In this document: one piece after another, positions 29,237 through 37,486 of the stretch | How the letters are laid out: each line of letters begins with the position of its first letter | How positions within the stretch are numbered: the stretch's first letter is position 1 | Assembly: GCF_905397285.1 (NCBI RefSeq) | Contig: NZ_CAJPUX010000001.1 | Location: forward strand, 1-64,000 | Reading direction: 5' to 3' | Origin: Cupriavidus plantarum | GTDB lineage: Bacteria; Pseudomonadota; Gammaproteobacteria; Burkholderiales; Burkholderiaceae | Length of the DNA stretch: 64,000 bases | Position numbers and translations under genes: made by a program | The notes under the pieces: generated by a model | Database searches by the model: none | Told to the model about the DNA's origin: nothing | Seen by the model: only the letters and a program-made list of their open reading frames with translations

Positions 29237-29401
29237 ATGCTGCACTACGCACTCGTCTTTTTCATTGTCGCCCTGATCGCGGCGATCTTCGGCTTCGGCG
29301 GTATTGCTGCCGGCGCCGTGGAAATCGCCAAGATCCTGTTCTTTATCTTCCTCGTCGTGGCGCTCGTCACCTTCGTGATGGGTCTGGTACGCCGCCGGTA
29401 G
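29237..29401 (+). CDS. DUF1328 family small membrane protein
   Basis: A 54-residue protein made of two hydrophobic segments (about residues 4-26 with [15 protein letters not shown] at the turn, and 29-50) and a basic end. It matches DUF1328 (YtjA-like), small inner-membrane proteins often induced by stress, with no known biochemical role. The ATG at 29237 is preceded by GGGAGA with a 6-base gap and starts the family consensus [12 protein letters not shown]883 follows 81 bases downstream. Confidence 0.88.
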   Translation: MLHYALVFFIVALIAAIFGFGGIAAGAVEIAKILFFIFLVVALVTFVMGLVRRR

Positions 29402-29482
29402 GTGAAGCGCAGCGGCACGATGGCCGCCTGAGGGCGGTCATCGTGTTTTGAAGGCGCCCGATCCGAGAAAAAGGAGTCCAAC

Positions 29483-29911
29483 ATGCTTACGCAGAATCCC
29501 AAGATCCGGAAGGAAATGAATCACCTCGCGGACAGCGCCCAGGCCACCGTCCGCCAGATCAAGCATTCGGCGCGCGATACGCGGGATGCCGCCCGCGACG
29601 CCGCGTCGCCGGTGTCCGATGAAGTGCGCGCGCTGATCTCGCAGTTGCAGCAAACCATCGAGGTGCTCGCGCACGAAGGCTCGGCCGAAAGCATGCAGGC
29701 CGGCGAACGTCTGCGCGAACGCGCCCACAAGATTGCGGACCGCGTGCGCGCGCAGACGTACGACGGTGTCCACTGGGCGCGCGATCACGTCGACGCCGCG
29801 GTGGACGTCGGCCGCCAGCGCGTGGTCGAGTCCCCGCTGAAGGCGCTGGGTATCGCGGCGCTGGCCGGTGCGTTCATCGGCTTGCTGCTGGCCGGACGCC
29901 GCAGCGACTGA
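29483..29911 (+). CDS. DUF883 (ElaB/YqjD-like) membrane-anchored protein
   Basis: A 142-residue protein with a long amphipathic helical region (about 5-105) and one C-terminal transmembrane helix (ALGIAALAGAFIGLLLA) followed by GRRSD, the standard ending of the ElaB/YqjD/DUF883 family. E. coli members are tail-anchored, ribosome-associated and expressed in stationary phase (family knowledge). AAAGGAG lies 7 bases before the ATG. It shares its neighbourhood with DUF1328, a combination typical of envelope-stress regulons. Confidence 0.88.
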   Translation: MLTQNPKIRKEMNHLADSAQATVRQIKHSARDTRDAARDAASPVSDEVRALISQLQQTIEVLAHEGSAESMQAGERLRERAHKIADRVRAQTYDGVHWARDHVDAAVDVGRQRVVESPLKALGIAALAGAFIGLLLAGRRSD

Positions 29912-29988
29912 ACCGGATCTTCCGTTTTTCCGCTTTTCCGTTTTACCCCTGCAGCACCCCCCTTTCCGGATATATCCCTGATCCGGCG

Positions 29989-30025
29989 GCCCGGCCACCT
30001 CGCGGTGTGCCGGGCGCTTTTTTTT
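29989..30025 (+). terminator. Rho-independent terminator after DUF883
   Basis: GCCCGGC plus CACC pairs with GGTG plus GCCGGGC (one bulged T), followed by GC and eight T. The gap 29912-29988 before it has a repeated TTTTCCG tract. Confidence 0.88.
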
Positions 30026-30090
30026 AGGGGAGCATGAAAAACGGCTCCCGAGGGGAGCCATGGCGGGGCCGAGAAGGGCGTAGGGATCCG

Positions 30091-30405
30091 TCAAACGCCC
30101 CAGAGCACGTCCGCGCCTTCCTTCTGCGAGGCGCGGAGCATGTCGAGGAACGGATAGGCGCGCTGGCCGAGGTGCAGCGGCTCTTCCTCGTGCTCGTCGT
30201 CTTCGTTCACCGACGAGTTCGCGGGGTGAATCTTCTTCGCGTCGGAGACGGCTGCTTCCAGTTTCTGGATCGCGCGCGGCAGTTCTTCCGTCGTGATCAC
30301 CCCACGCTCGCCCAGATGCTTGCCAATGATGCCAAGCAGCGTGATGGCGAGGTCCTTCATCATGATCAGGTCCTGCGCCGCGTGGGATTTGAAGGTGATC
30401 AGCAT
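30091..30405 (-). CDS. DUF1840 domain-containing protein
   Basis: A 104-residue soluble protein starting [20 protein letters not shown] and holding [14 protein letters not shown], an acidic stretch ([10 protein letters not shown]) and [26 protein letters not shown] at the end, all matching DUF1840, a beta-proteobacterial family of unknown function. ATG 30405 is used because AAAGGA lies about 7 bases upstream; an in-frame ATG at 30438 lacks this. It is divergent from argS across a 186-base gap. Confidence 0.88.
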   Translation of the reverse strand: MLITFKSHAAQDLIMMKDLAITLLGIIGKHLGERGVITTEELPRAIQKLEAAVSDAKKIHPANSSVNEDDEHEEEPLHLGQRAYPFLDMLRASQKEGADVLWGV

Positions 30406-30591
30406 GATGTGTCCTTTCTTCGAGTCATCGGAAACCATGGCTTTCCATGGTGTCCTTCAGGATGCACGCATTCGCAACCGCATGATGTCAGCATAGCACC
30501 TGATAAAATTCGGCGTTTATCCGAATTCATACTCAGTCGCGCGGCGCGCCGTTCACTTGACGGCGCCGCCGCGGACCCAGGGCCCGACACC

Positions 30592-32397
30592 ATGCTGCCT
30601 GTTCAGACCTCCACTCTTGCCGCCGCGTTCACCGACGCCGTGCGGTCGCTCGCCCCGGCCGATGCGGCCCTGCCCGCCGTCACCTTCGAGCGCCCGAAGG
30701 TCGCCGCCCATGGCGACCTGGCCTGCAACGTGGCCATGCAGGTCGCGCGCGCGCTCAAGAGCAACCCCCGGGAGCTGGCGCAGCGCATCGTCGCCGCCGT
30801 GGAGGCCGACCCGCGCGCCCAGGCGCTCGTGGAGAAGCTCGAGATCGCCGGACCCGGCTTCATCAACCTGCGGCTGAACGCCGCGGCGCGCGCGGACGTT
30901 CTGCGCGCCGTGCTGACGGAAGGCGACCGCTTCGGCGCCAAGGCCCCCGGCGCGCACGGCCAGGTGCTCGTCGAATTCGTGTCCGCCAACCCGACCGGCC
31001 CGCTGCACGTCGGCCACGGCCGCCAGGCGGCCCTTGGCGACGCGCTGGCCAACCTGCTGGGCTGGCAGGGCTGGGCCGTGCACCGCGAGTTCTACTACAA
31101 CGACGCGGGCGTGCAGATCCACACGCTGGCCACGTCCGTGCAGGCGCGCGCGCGCGGCCTCAAGCCGGGCGATGCGAACTGGCCCGAATCCGCCTACAAC
31201 GGCGACTACATCGCCGACATCGCGGCGGACTTCCTGGCCGGCAAGACGGTCAGCGCATCCGATGGCGAGCCGGTGACGGCGTCGGGCAACGTCGAGGACC
31301 TCGAGTCGATCCGCAAGTTTGCCGTCACGTATCTGCGTAACGAGCAGGACATCGACCTGCAGGCGTTCGGCGTCAAGTTCGACCGCTACTACCTCGAGTC
31401 GTCCCTGTACAGCGATGGCCGTGTCGAAGACGCCGTGCGGACGCTGGTGGCCAAGGGCAAGACCTACGAGAACGAGGGCGCGCTGTGGCTGCGCACGACC
31501 GACGACGGCGACGACAAGGATCGCGTCATGAAGAAGACGGACGGCACGTACACGTACTTCGTGCCCGACGTCGCCTATCACACGACCAAATGGGAGCGCG
31601 GCTTCCACAAGGTCATCAACGTGCAGGGCAGCGACCACCACGGCACCATCGCGCGCGTGCGCGCCGGTCTGCAGGGGCTGGACATGGGCATTCCGCAGGG
31701 CTATCCCGACTACGTGCTGCACAAGATGGTCACCGTGATGAAGAACGGCGAGGAGGTGAAGATCTCCAAGCGCGCGGGCTCGTACGTGACCGTGCGGGAC
31801 CTGATCGAATGGAGCAACGGCGGCGACCGCACGATCCGCGGCTGCCTGGAGTCCGGCGTGGCCGACTGGCCGGCGCTGTTCACGCGCGGCCGCGACGCGG
31901 TGCGGTTCTTCCTGCTGTCGCGCAAGGCCGATACCGAATTCGTATTCGACGTGGACCTGGCGCTGAAGCAGAACGACGAGAACCCGGTGTACTACGTCCA
32001 GTACGCCCATGCGCGCATCTGCTCGATCTTCGAGGCATGGGGCGGCGCGGACTGGGCGGCCCGCCTGCCGGAGCTCGCCGGCGCCGACCTGGCGGCCGTG
32101 ACCGCCGCGGACGTCAGCCCGCAGGCGCTGGCGCTCGGCCGCAGGCTGGCCGAGTTCCCGGACATGCTGGCCGCGGCTGCGGGCGAGCTTGCGCCGCACG
32201 CCGTGGCCTTCTACCTGCGCGACCTGGCCGGTGACTTCCACGCGTTCTACAACGCCGACCGCGTGCTGGTAGACGACGAAGCCGTCAAGCGCGCCCGCCT
32301 GGCGCTGCTGGCCGCGACCCGCCAGGTCCTGCGCAACGGCCTGGCCGTGATCGGCGTCTCCGCGCCGCAGCGCATGGAGCGCGAACAGGCGGCCTGA
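30592..32397 (+). CDS. argS: Arginyl-tRNA synthetase
   Basis: A 601-residue class I synthetase that charges tRNA-Arg. It shows the N-terminal Add-1 domain (about 1-95), the HIGH-box variant [11 protein letters not shown], the KMSKS-equivalent [16 protein letters not shown], and the C-terminal DALR anticodon-binding domain with [24 protein letters not shown]. The length is slightly above the usual 560-580 residues because of an insertion after the HIGH region (about 188-225). A TAAAAT at 30504-30509 is the best -10 candidate. The SPOR gene follows. Confidence 0.96.
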   Translation: MLPVQTSTLAAAFTDAVRSLAPADAALPAVTFERPKVAAHGDLACNVAMQVARALKSNPRELAQRIVAAVEADPRAQALVEKLEIAGPGFINLRLNAAARADVLRAVLTEGDRFGAKAPGAHGQVLVEFVSANPTGPLHVGHGRQAALGDALANLLGWQGWAVHREFYYNDAGVQIHTLATSVQARARGLKPGDANWPESAYNGDYIADIAADFLAGKTVSASDGEPVTASGNVEDLESIRKFAVTYLRNEQDIDLQAFGVKFDRYYLESSLYSDGRVEDAVRTLVAKGKTYENEGALWLRTTDDGDDKDRVMKKTDGTYTYFVPDVAYHTTKWERGFHKVINVQGSDHHGTIARVRAGLQGLDMGIPQGYPDYVLHKMVTVMKNGEEVKISKRAGSYVTVRDLIEWSNGGDRTIRGCLESGVADWPALFTRGRDAVRFFLLSRKADTEFVFDVDLALKQNDENPVYYVQYAHARICSIFEAWGGADWAARLPELAGADLAAVTAADVSPQALALGRRLAEFPDMLAAAAGELAPHAVAFYLRDLAGDFHAFYNADRVLVDDEAVKRARLALLAATRQVLRNGLAVIGVSAPQRMEREQAA

Positions 32398-32485
32398 CCG
32401 CCCAACCGTGAGGGGCCGTGACGGGTGCGATCGCGGCGGCGGCATTTTCGGATCGCCGCCGTCATGCGTGGTCTCGGACTGGCCC

Positions 32486-32491
32486 TATAAT
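32486..32491 (+). promoter_or_regulatory. Consensus -10 element before the SPOR gene
   Basis: A perfect TATAAT lies 26 bases before the ATG at 32517. The -35 region is weak. It suggests the SPOR-dsbA genes have their own promoter apart from argS. Confidence 0.5.
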
Positions 32492-32516
32492 CGCGAGCAT
32501 CACCGAAGAGGACTTC

Positions 32517-33272
32517 ATGCAACAGAAAGCCAAGCGTGCCCAGGGCACCCGCCGTCGTGACAGTCAACATGGCGGTACGTTTCTGGGCCTCGTGCTCGGC
32601 CTGATCGTCGGCCTGGCCATCGCCGTTGTGGTCGCCTTGTACATTACCAAGTCGCCGGCGCCGTTCCAGCAGAAGAACGCGAATGGCGGTACGGCGGCGC
32701 CGCGCCCGAGCGAACCCGGCAATGTCGCGAGCGCGCTGCCGCCGCCGACCCAGCCGCAACAGCCCGCGCAGGGTGCCGACCAGACGGATCCGAACAAGCC
32801 GCTGTGGAGCAAGACGCCGGCCAAGCCGGTGGGCCAGCCGCCCGAGTCCGCCCCTTCGGGCGCCGCCGCGCCGGCCCAGCCGCCGGTCGCCGTGACCCGG
32901 CCGCCGGAAACCGGTACCGGTGGCGCCGCGTCGCGCCCCCAGACGCCCGCTTCTCCCCCGCCGCAGGCGGCCCGTCCGGCCGAGAAGCCCGTGGCCGACC
33001 CGATTGCCGAGATCGCACAGGCGGACGCCAACAAGGTGGGCTACCTGCTGCAGGTGGGCGCGTTCCGCTCGCAGGACGATGCCGATCGCCAGAAGGCGAA
33101 CCTCGCCATGCAGGGATTCGAGGCCAAGGTGACGGACCGCGATGTCAACGGCGTGAAGATGTACCGCGTTCGACTGGGACCGTTCAACCGGATCGAGGAC
33201 ATGAACCGCGCGCGGGACCGGCTGCAGTCGGCCGGCTTCGAGGCGTCGGTGATCCGCTTCACCAAGCAGTAA
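32517..33272 (+). CDS. SPOR domain protein (FtsN-like)
   Basis: A 251-residue protein with a basic cytoplasmic N-terminus (QQKAKRAQGTRRRDSQHGG), one transmembrane helix (about residues 22-44), a long Pro/Ala/Gln linker (about 50-165) and a C-terminal SPOR domain (about 172-250: VGYLLQVGAFRSQDDADRQKANLAMQGFEA and YRVRLGPFNRIEDMNRARDRLQSAGF). This is the layout of FtsN, the late cell-division activator, but the short conserved E-domain of FtsN is not clearly visible. GAAGAGG precedes the ATG. argS lies upstream and dsbA downstream, a conserved Burkholderiales order. Confidence 0.85.
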   Translation: MQQKAKRAQGTRRRDSQHGGTFLGLVLGLIVGLAIAVVVALYITKSPAPFQQKNANGGTAAPRPSEPGNVASALPPPTQPQQPAQGADQTDPNKPLWSKTPAKPVGQPPESAPSGAAAPAQPPVAVTRPPETGTGGAASRPQTPASPPPQAARPAEKPVADPIAEIAQADANKVGYLLQVGAFRSQDDADRQKANLAMQGFEAKVTDRDVNGVKMYRVRLGPFNRIEDMNRARDRLQSAGFEASVIRFTKQ

Positions 33273-33365
33273 GCAGAGACGGGCTTCCGGTTGAACCGGA
33301 GGCCGCCGGACTGGTCTTAAACGCACACCTACGACGCAACGCACACCACCAACGCAGAACCCGCC

Positions 33366-34004
33366 ATGAAGAAACTCGCCGCCCTGTTTGCCACGATCGC
33401 CGCCGTGAGCGGTCTGCTGATGACCGCGCCCGCCGCCCAGGCCGCGCCGACCGAAGGCAAGGATTATCAGGTCCTGAAGGCGCCGCAGCCAGTGCCGGCC
33501 GGCAAGATCGAGGTGACCGAGTTCTTCTGGTACGGCTGCCCGCATTGCTACGACTTCGAGCCGGAGCTCGAGGCATGGGTGCACAAGCAGGGCAAGGACG
33601 TGGTGTTCAAGCGCGTGCCGGTCGCCTTCCGCGACGACCTGCTGGCCCACACGAAGATCTTCTACACGCTGGAGGCGCTCGGCAAGCTGGAAGCGCTGCA
33701 CGGCAAGGTGTTCGAGGCGATCCACAAGGAGCGCAAGCGGATGCTGAGCACCGACGAGATCGCCGATTTCATGGCCAAGAACGGCATCGACCGCAAGCAG
33801 TGGCTCGATACCTACAACTCGTTCTCGGTGACGACCAACGCCCAGCGCGCGAACAAGATCGCCGACGCGTACAAGATCGACGGCGTGCCGACGATCGTGG
33901 TGCAGGGCAAGTACGTGACCTCGCCCTCGATCGCGGGGACGAAGGGCGCCGCCATCCAGGCGATGGACTTCCTCGTGACCGGCGTGCGCGACAAGAAGCT
34001 CTGA
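33366..34004 (+). CDS. dsbA: Thiol:disulfide interchange protein DsbA
   Basis: Periplasmic oxidase that introduces disulfide bonds into exported proteins. The 212-residue precursor has a signal peptide (about residues 1-26, ending AQA) and the thioredoxin-fold active site CPHC at 58-61 within FFWYGCPHCYDFEP. The cis-proline loop is GVPTIVV. A helical insertion (about 90-150) is standard for DsbA. It is followed by a hairpin terminator. The electron acceptor DsbB must be encoded elsewhere. Confidence 0.95.
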   Translation: MKKLAALFATIAAVSGLLMTAPAAQAAPTEGKDYQVLKAPQPVPAGKIEVTEFFWYGCPHCYDFEPELEAWVHKQGKDVVFKRVPVAFRDDLLAHTKIFYTLEALGKLEALHGKVFEAIHKERKRMLSTDEIADFMAKNGIDRKQWLDTYNSFSVTTNAQRANKIADAYKIDGVPTIVVQGKYVTSPSIAGTKGAAIQAMDFLVTGVRDKKL

Positions 34005-34025
34005 TCGCCAGCCAACGTCATCTGC

Positions 34026-34066
34026 CGGCCCGGCCCGCCGAAAGGTGCGCCGGGCCGTCTTGTCTT
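34026..34066 (+). terminator. Hairpin terminator after dsbA
   Basis: CGGCCCGGC (34026-34034) pairs with GCCGGGCCG (34049-34057), followed by the T-rich TCTTGTCTT. Confidence 0.75.
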
Positions 34067-34095
34067 CAGGCCGACCCAGCGCTTACAGTGAAACG

Positions 34096-34893
34096 ATGCG
34101 ACCTCTGAAAGTTTTCCTCACCGGGGCATCCAGCGGCATCGGGCAGGCCCTTGCGCGCGAGTACGCGTCGCAGGGCGCGATGCTCGGGCTCGTCGGCCGC
34201 AACGAGGCGGCCCTGCGCGACTTCGCGGGGACGCTGCCCAATCCCAACGCGGTGCAGGTCTATGCCGCCGACGTGCGCGATGCCGAGGCGATGGCCCGCG
34301 CGGCGGCTGACTTCCTCGCTCATGTCGGCTGTCCCGATGTGGTGATCGCCAGCGCGGGGATCTCCATCGGCACGGTGGCGGAGTCCGCCGAGGACCTCGA
34401 GGTGGCCCGGTCGGTCATGGATACGAACTGGTACGGAACCCTTGCGACGTTCCAGCCGTTCCTCCCCGCGATGCAGGCGCGCGCGCCGGGTTTTGGCGGC
34501 CTGCGCGGCACGCTAGTCGGCATCGCGAGCGTCGCCGGTGTGCGCGGGCTCGCGGGCGGCGGGGCGTACAGCGCCTCCAAGGCGGCCGTGGTGAAGTTGT
34601 GCGAATCCCTGCGGCTCGAGCAGAAGCCGCACGCGATCCGCGTGGTGACGATCGCGCCCGGCTATATCCGCACACCGATGACGGCGCACAACCCGTATCG
34701 CATGCCGTTCCTGATGGATGCCGACCGTTTCGCGCGCAAGGCCGTGCGCGTGATCGCCGCGGGACGGCGCTATCGCGTGCTGCCGTGGCAGATGGGCATC
34801 GTCGCCGCCGTGCTGCACGTCATGCCGCGGTGGCTGTACGACCGGTTGTTCGCGAACGCGCCGCGCAAGCCGCGGCAGGAGCGATCGCATTGA
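34096..34893 (+). CDS. Short-chain dehydrogenase/reductase
   Basis: A 265-residue classical SDR. The cofactor motif is TGASSGIGQALA near the N-terminus, NAG is replaced by ASAGIS, and the catalytic Ser-Tyr-Lys appears as IASVAG and GAYSASKAAV. PGYIRTPM follows, as usual. A C-terminal hydrophobic segment (WQMGIVAAVLHVMPRWLYDRLF) suggests membrane association. The substrate is unknown. Its stop overlaps the next gene by four bases (TTGA), indicating coupled translation with the binding-protein-like gene. Confidence 0.88.
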   Translation: MRPLKVFLTGASSGIGQALAREYASQGAMLGLVGRNEAALRDFAGTLPNPNAVQVYAADVRDAEAMARAAADFLAHVGCPDVVIASAGISIGTVAESAEDLEVARSVMDTNWYGTLATFQPFLPAMQARAPGFGGLRGTLVGIASVAGVRGLAGGGAYSASKAAVVKLCESLRLEQKPHAIRVVTIAPGYIRTPMTAHNPYRMPFLMDADRFARKAVRVIAAGRRYRVLPWQMGIVAAVLHVMPRWLYDRLFANAPRKPRQERSH

Positions 34894-35735
34894 ATCACGC
34901 GCCTGCTCGCACGGATGCCTTGGGCCACGTGCATGCGGTGGCCGGCGGCGATGCGCGAATCGCCTCCCTCGTGCCGTCGATCACCGAGTTGCTGTTCACC
35001 CTCGGCCTCGGCGACCGGCTCGTCGCGCGCACGGGCTTCTGCATCCATCCGGAACCGGACGTGCGCGCGGTGCCGAAGGTCGGCGGGACAAAGGACGTGC
35101 GGATCGACAAGCTGCGCGCGCTCGCGCCGACGCATGTCATCGTCAATATCGACGAGAACCGGCGTGAAACGGTGGACGAGATTCGCACCTTCGTGCCGCA
35201 CGTCATCGTGACCCATCCGTGCGCGCCGGAGGACAACGTGCCGCTGTACCGGCTGCTCGGCGCGATCTTCGGACGCGAGCCGCAGGCCGACGCGCTGGTC
35301 ACGTCGCTGGAGACCGAACTCGACGCGATCGGCCGCACCGCATGGCCCGCGCGGCGCGTCCTCTACGCGATCTGGCAGGATCCGTGGATGACGGTATCCC
35401 GCGGCACGTACATCAGCCGCATGCTCGCGCGCGTGAACTGGGAGACATGGCCCGCGGAGACGCCCGAGGCCTGCGTCGATGGCGATTGCAGCCGACCGAA
35501 CGCGACCGGCGAGCGGTATCCGACGTTCCGCTGGAGCGACGCGCTCGTGCGCGAGCTCGATGCCGTGCTGCTATCGACCGAGCCGTATCGCTTCACCGAG
35601 ACCCATGTGGATGCGATGGAGCGCCAGCTCGGTGTGCCCGTGCTGCTCGTGGATGGCGAGATGCTGTCGTGGTACGGCAGCCGCGCGGTGGCCGGCCTGC
35701 GCTATCTGGCCGGCCTCGCGCGGGAAGGGTTCTAG
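34890..35735 (+). CDS. Helical-backbone metal receptor, BtuF-like, without signal peptide
   Basis: A 281-residue protein with the fold of class III periplasmic binding proteins: IASLVPSITELLFTLGLGDRLVARTGFC, the GGTKDVRIDKLRALAPTHVIVN hinge region and the long backbone helix near the middle. BtuF- and FhuD-like proteins bind cobalamin or siderophores outside the cell, yet no signal peptide or lipobox is visible here. TTG at 34890 is the start: AGGAG at 34877-34881 is 8 bases upstream, and it overlaps the SDR stop. No permease or ATPase is adjacent. A cytosolic role is possible. Confidence 0.78.
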   Translation: MNHAPARTDALGHVHAVAGGDARIASLVPSITELLFTLGLGDRLVARTGFCIHPEPDVRAVPKVGGTKDVRIDKLRALAPTHVIVNIDENRRETVDEIRTFVPHVIVTHPCAPEDNVPLYRLLGAIFGREPQADALVTSLETELDAIGRTAWPARRVLYAIWQDPWMTVSRGTYISRMLARVNWETWPAETPEACVDGDCSRPNATGERYPTFRWSDALVRELDAVLLSTEPYRFTETHVDAMERQLGVPVLLVDGEMLSWYGSRAVAGLRYLAGLAREGF

Positions 35736-35753
35736 GACAGGCTAAGCGACAGG

Positions 35754-36830
35754 CTAAGCCGCCCGGAAGCGGAAGATGCCGTCGTCGCCGAGTTCGCGCA
35801 CCAGCTGTCCGCGATGCCACAACGCATGCAGGTGAGCGAGCGCCTCGCCCATCGCGAACGTGAGCTGGTGGATATCGAACTGGCGGCGGAAGATCACGCC
35901 GACGATATCGTGCGCGTTGCACGGTTTCTCCGCGCACGCGGCAAGGGTTTCGGCCAGGCGATCGACGTGGTGGTCGTGCAATTGCCGCAGCCGCGTATGG
36001 AGATTGCGGAACGGGCGGCCATGCGACGGCAGGATCAGCACGTCGTCGGGCAGGCCTTCGTACTTGCCCAGCGAATCGAGGTAGAGCTGTAGCGAATTCG
36101 CCTCGGGCTCCATGTCGAACACGCTCACGTTGGTCGAGATGCGGGGCAGCACCATATCGCCCGAGATCAGCACGTTCGTCGTGGCGTTGTAGAGCGCCAC
36201 GTGTTCGGGCGCATGGCCGAAGCCCGTGATCACGCGCCATTCCGCGCGCTGGGTGTCGTTGCCGAGCTTCACGACGTCGCCGTCCATCAGCCGGCGGTAC
36301 TGGCCCGGCAGATCGGGCACGAGCGATGGGTAGTAGCTCTTGCGCGCGCGCAGCTTCTCGAGCAGGTCCGGATCGGTCAGGCCGTGGCGCTCGAAGTGGC
36401 TCGCCGCAAAATCGCCGCCGGCATTGGAGCCCGCGCCGGTGCCGCTGTTCATGACACGCGCGGTCATATAGTCGCCGAGGCTCATCCACAGCCGCACGTT
36501 CCAGCGCTTGCATAGCCAGTGCGCGAGGCCGACGTGGTCCGGATGGCAATGCGTGACGAGCACGCGCAGCACGGGCAGGCCGTCGAGGTGCCGCGCGAAA
36601 ATGGTTTCCCAGTGCGCCTGGATGGTGTCGTTCGTGATGCCGCAATCGATGATGGTCCAGCCTTCCTGGCCATCGAGCCGGTCCCGCACGAGCCACAGGT
36701 TGATGTGGTCGAGCGCGAACGGCAGCGGCATGCGCAGCCAGTAGATGCCGGGCGCGACCTCCTGCCGGGTGCCGGGTTCGGGCAGGGTGTCGCCGAAGGG
36801 ATATTGGAGCTGATGTTCGAGGGCGTTCAT
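35754..36830 (-). CDS. MBL-fold metallo-hydrolase, probable LiuR regulon member
   Basis: A 358-residue metallo-beta-lactamase-fold protein. Metal ligands are THCHPDHVG (HxHxDH), a His in GHAPEHVALY, the bridging Asp in LISGDMVLP and His in LPSHGRPF. A C-terminal helical domain (about 270-358) resembles the extra domain of thioesterase-like MBL proteins. It is divergent from liuR, and the 146-base gap contains a LiuR-type palindrome oriented towards it. ATG 36830 is preferred because a promoter in the palindrome would place the transcription start next to the alternative ATG 36860. A CoA-thioester or lactone substrate is plausible but unproven. Confidence 0.85.
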   Translation of the reverse strand: MNALEHQLQYPFGDTLPEPGTRQEVAPGIYWLRMPLPFALDHINLWLVRDRLDGQEGWTIIDCGITNDTIQAHWETIFARHLDGLPVLRVLVTHCHPDHVGLAHWLCKRWNVRLWMSLGDYMTARVMNSGTGAGSNAGGDFAASHFERHGLTDPDLLEKLRARKSYYPSLVPDLPGQYRRLMDGDVVKLGNDTQRAEWRVITGFGHAPEHVALYNATTNVLISGDMVLPRISTNVSVFDMEPEANSLQLYLDSLGKYEGLPDDVLILPSHGRPFRNLHTRLRQLHDHHVDRLAETLAACAEKPCNAHDIVGVIFRRQFDIHQLTFAMGEALAHLHALWHRGQLVRELGDDGIFRFRAA

Positions 36831-36875
36831 GGAAAGTCTCAGAGTGCGCTCTTGGGTCATTGTCAGTGGATAGAC

Positions 36876-36897
36876 TTGACGCTAACGTTAACGTCAA
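36876..36897. promoter_or_regulatory. Candidate LiuR operator 1 (MBL/liuR divergent gap)
   Basis: A 22-base palindrome whose arms TTGACGCTAAC and GTTAACGTCAA match at 10 of 11 positions. On the minus strand it carries TTGACG, a good -35, with a weak TCTATC -10 17 bases later, pointing to the MBL gene. It closely resembles operator 2. MerR-family LiuR regulators of leucine catabolism are known to bind ACGT-containing palindromes of this kind. Confidence 0.7.
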
Positions 36898-36976
36898 TTC
36901 GGGCGCTTGTCTGCCCCATGGTAGTCGAAAACTTGACGACACAACGACCGATCCAACGAACCGATATCACGCACCC

Positions 36977-37390
36977 ATGCCGGCTCAGTCCTCTTCCGCC
37001 ACCTATACGATTACCGACCTCGCGCGCGAGTTCGACGTGACGCCGCGCGCGATCCGCTTCTACGAGGACCAGGGTCTGCTGTCGCCCGAGCGCCAGGGGC
37101 CCGGGGGCCGCAAGCGTGTCTACAACGGGCGCGAGCGGACGCGGCTCAAGCTCACGCTCCGCGGCAAGCGGCTCGGACTGACTCTCAATGAAATCAAGGA
37201 GATCCTCGATCTCTACGAGTCGCCGCGGGACACCGCGCCGCAGCTTGAACGCTTCCTGCATGCGCTGGCCCAGCACCGGGAAACGCTCGAACGCCAGATG
37301 GAAGACCTCCAGGCGCAACTGGCGGAGATCGATGCGCATGAGCGCCAGTGCCGGACGCTGCTTGCCGGCAGGCAGGAGAGTGCCGCGTAA
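36977..37390 (+). CDS. liuR: MerR-family regulator of leucine degradation LiuR
   Basis: A 137-residue MerR-family protein. The N-terminal helix-turn-helix is YTITDLAREFDVTPRAIRFYEDQGLLSPER (about 8-37), and a second wing with RVYNGRERTRLKLTLRGKRLGLTL follows, then a dimerisation coiled coil (about 85-130). This is the LiuR subgroup that controls isovalerate/leucine degradation in proteobacteria. It sits between an MBL gene and liuA, with one near-identical palindrome on each side, so it most likely regulates both and itself. No metal-binding cysteines of metal-type MerR proteins are evident except one near the C-terminus. Confidence 0.9.
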   Translation: MPAQSSSATYTITDLAREFDVTPRAIRFYEDQGLLSPERQGPGGRKRVYNGRERTRLKLTLRGKRLGLTLNEIKEILDLYESPRDTAPQLERFLHALAQHRETLERQMEDLQAQLAEIDAHERQCRTLLAGRQESAA

Positions 37391-37415
37391 GACCCACGCA
37401 TCGGGATCGCCGCAA

Positions 37416-37443
37416 TTGACGTTTACGTAAACGTAAATAGAAT
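37416..37443 (+). promoter_or_regulatory. liuA promoter with candidate LiuR operator 2
   Basis: Arms TTGACGTTTAC and GTAAACGTAAA (37416-37437) form a 22-base palindrome with 10 of 11 positions matching. Its first six bases are a -35 (TTGACG) and TAGAAT at 37438-37443 is the -10, with a 16-base spacer lying wholly within the operator. LiuR bound here would block RNA polymerase, consistent with repression. Confidence 0.8.
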
Positions 37444-37486
37444 AGCGGACAACGACCGGAACCACGCGAAAGACAAGGAGACCCAG

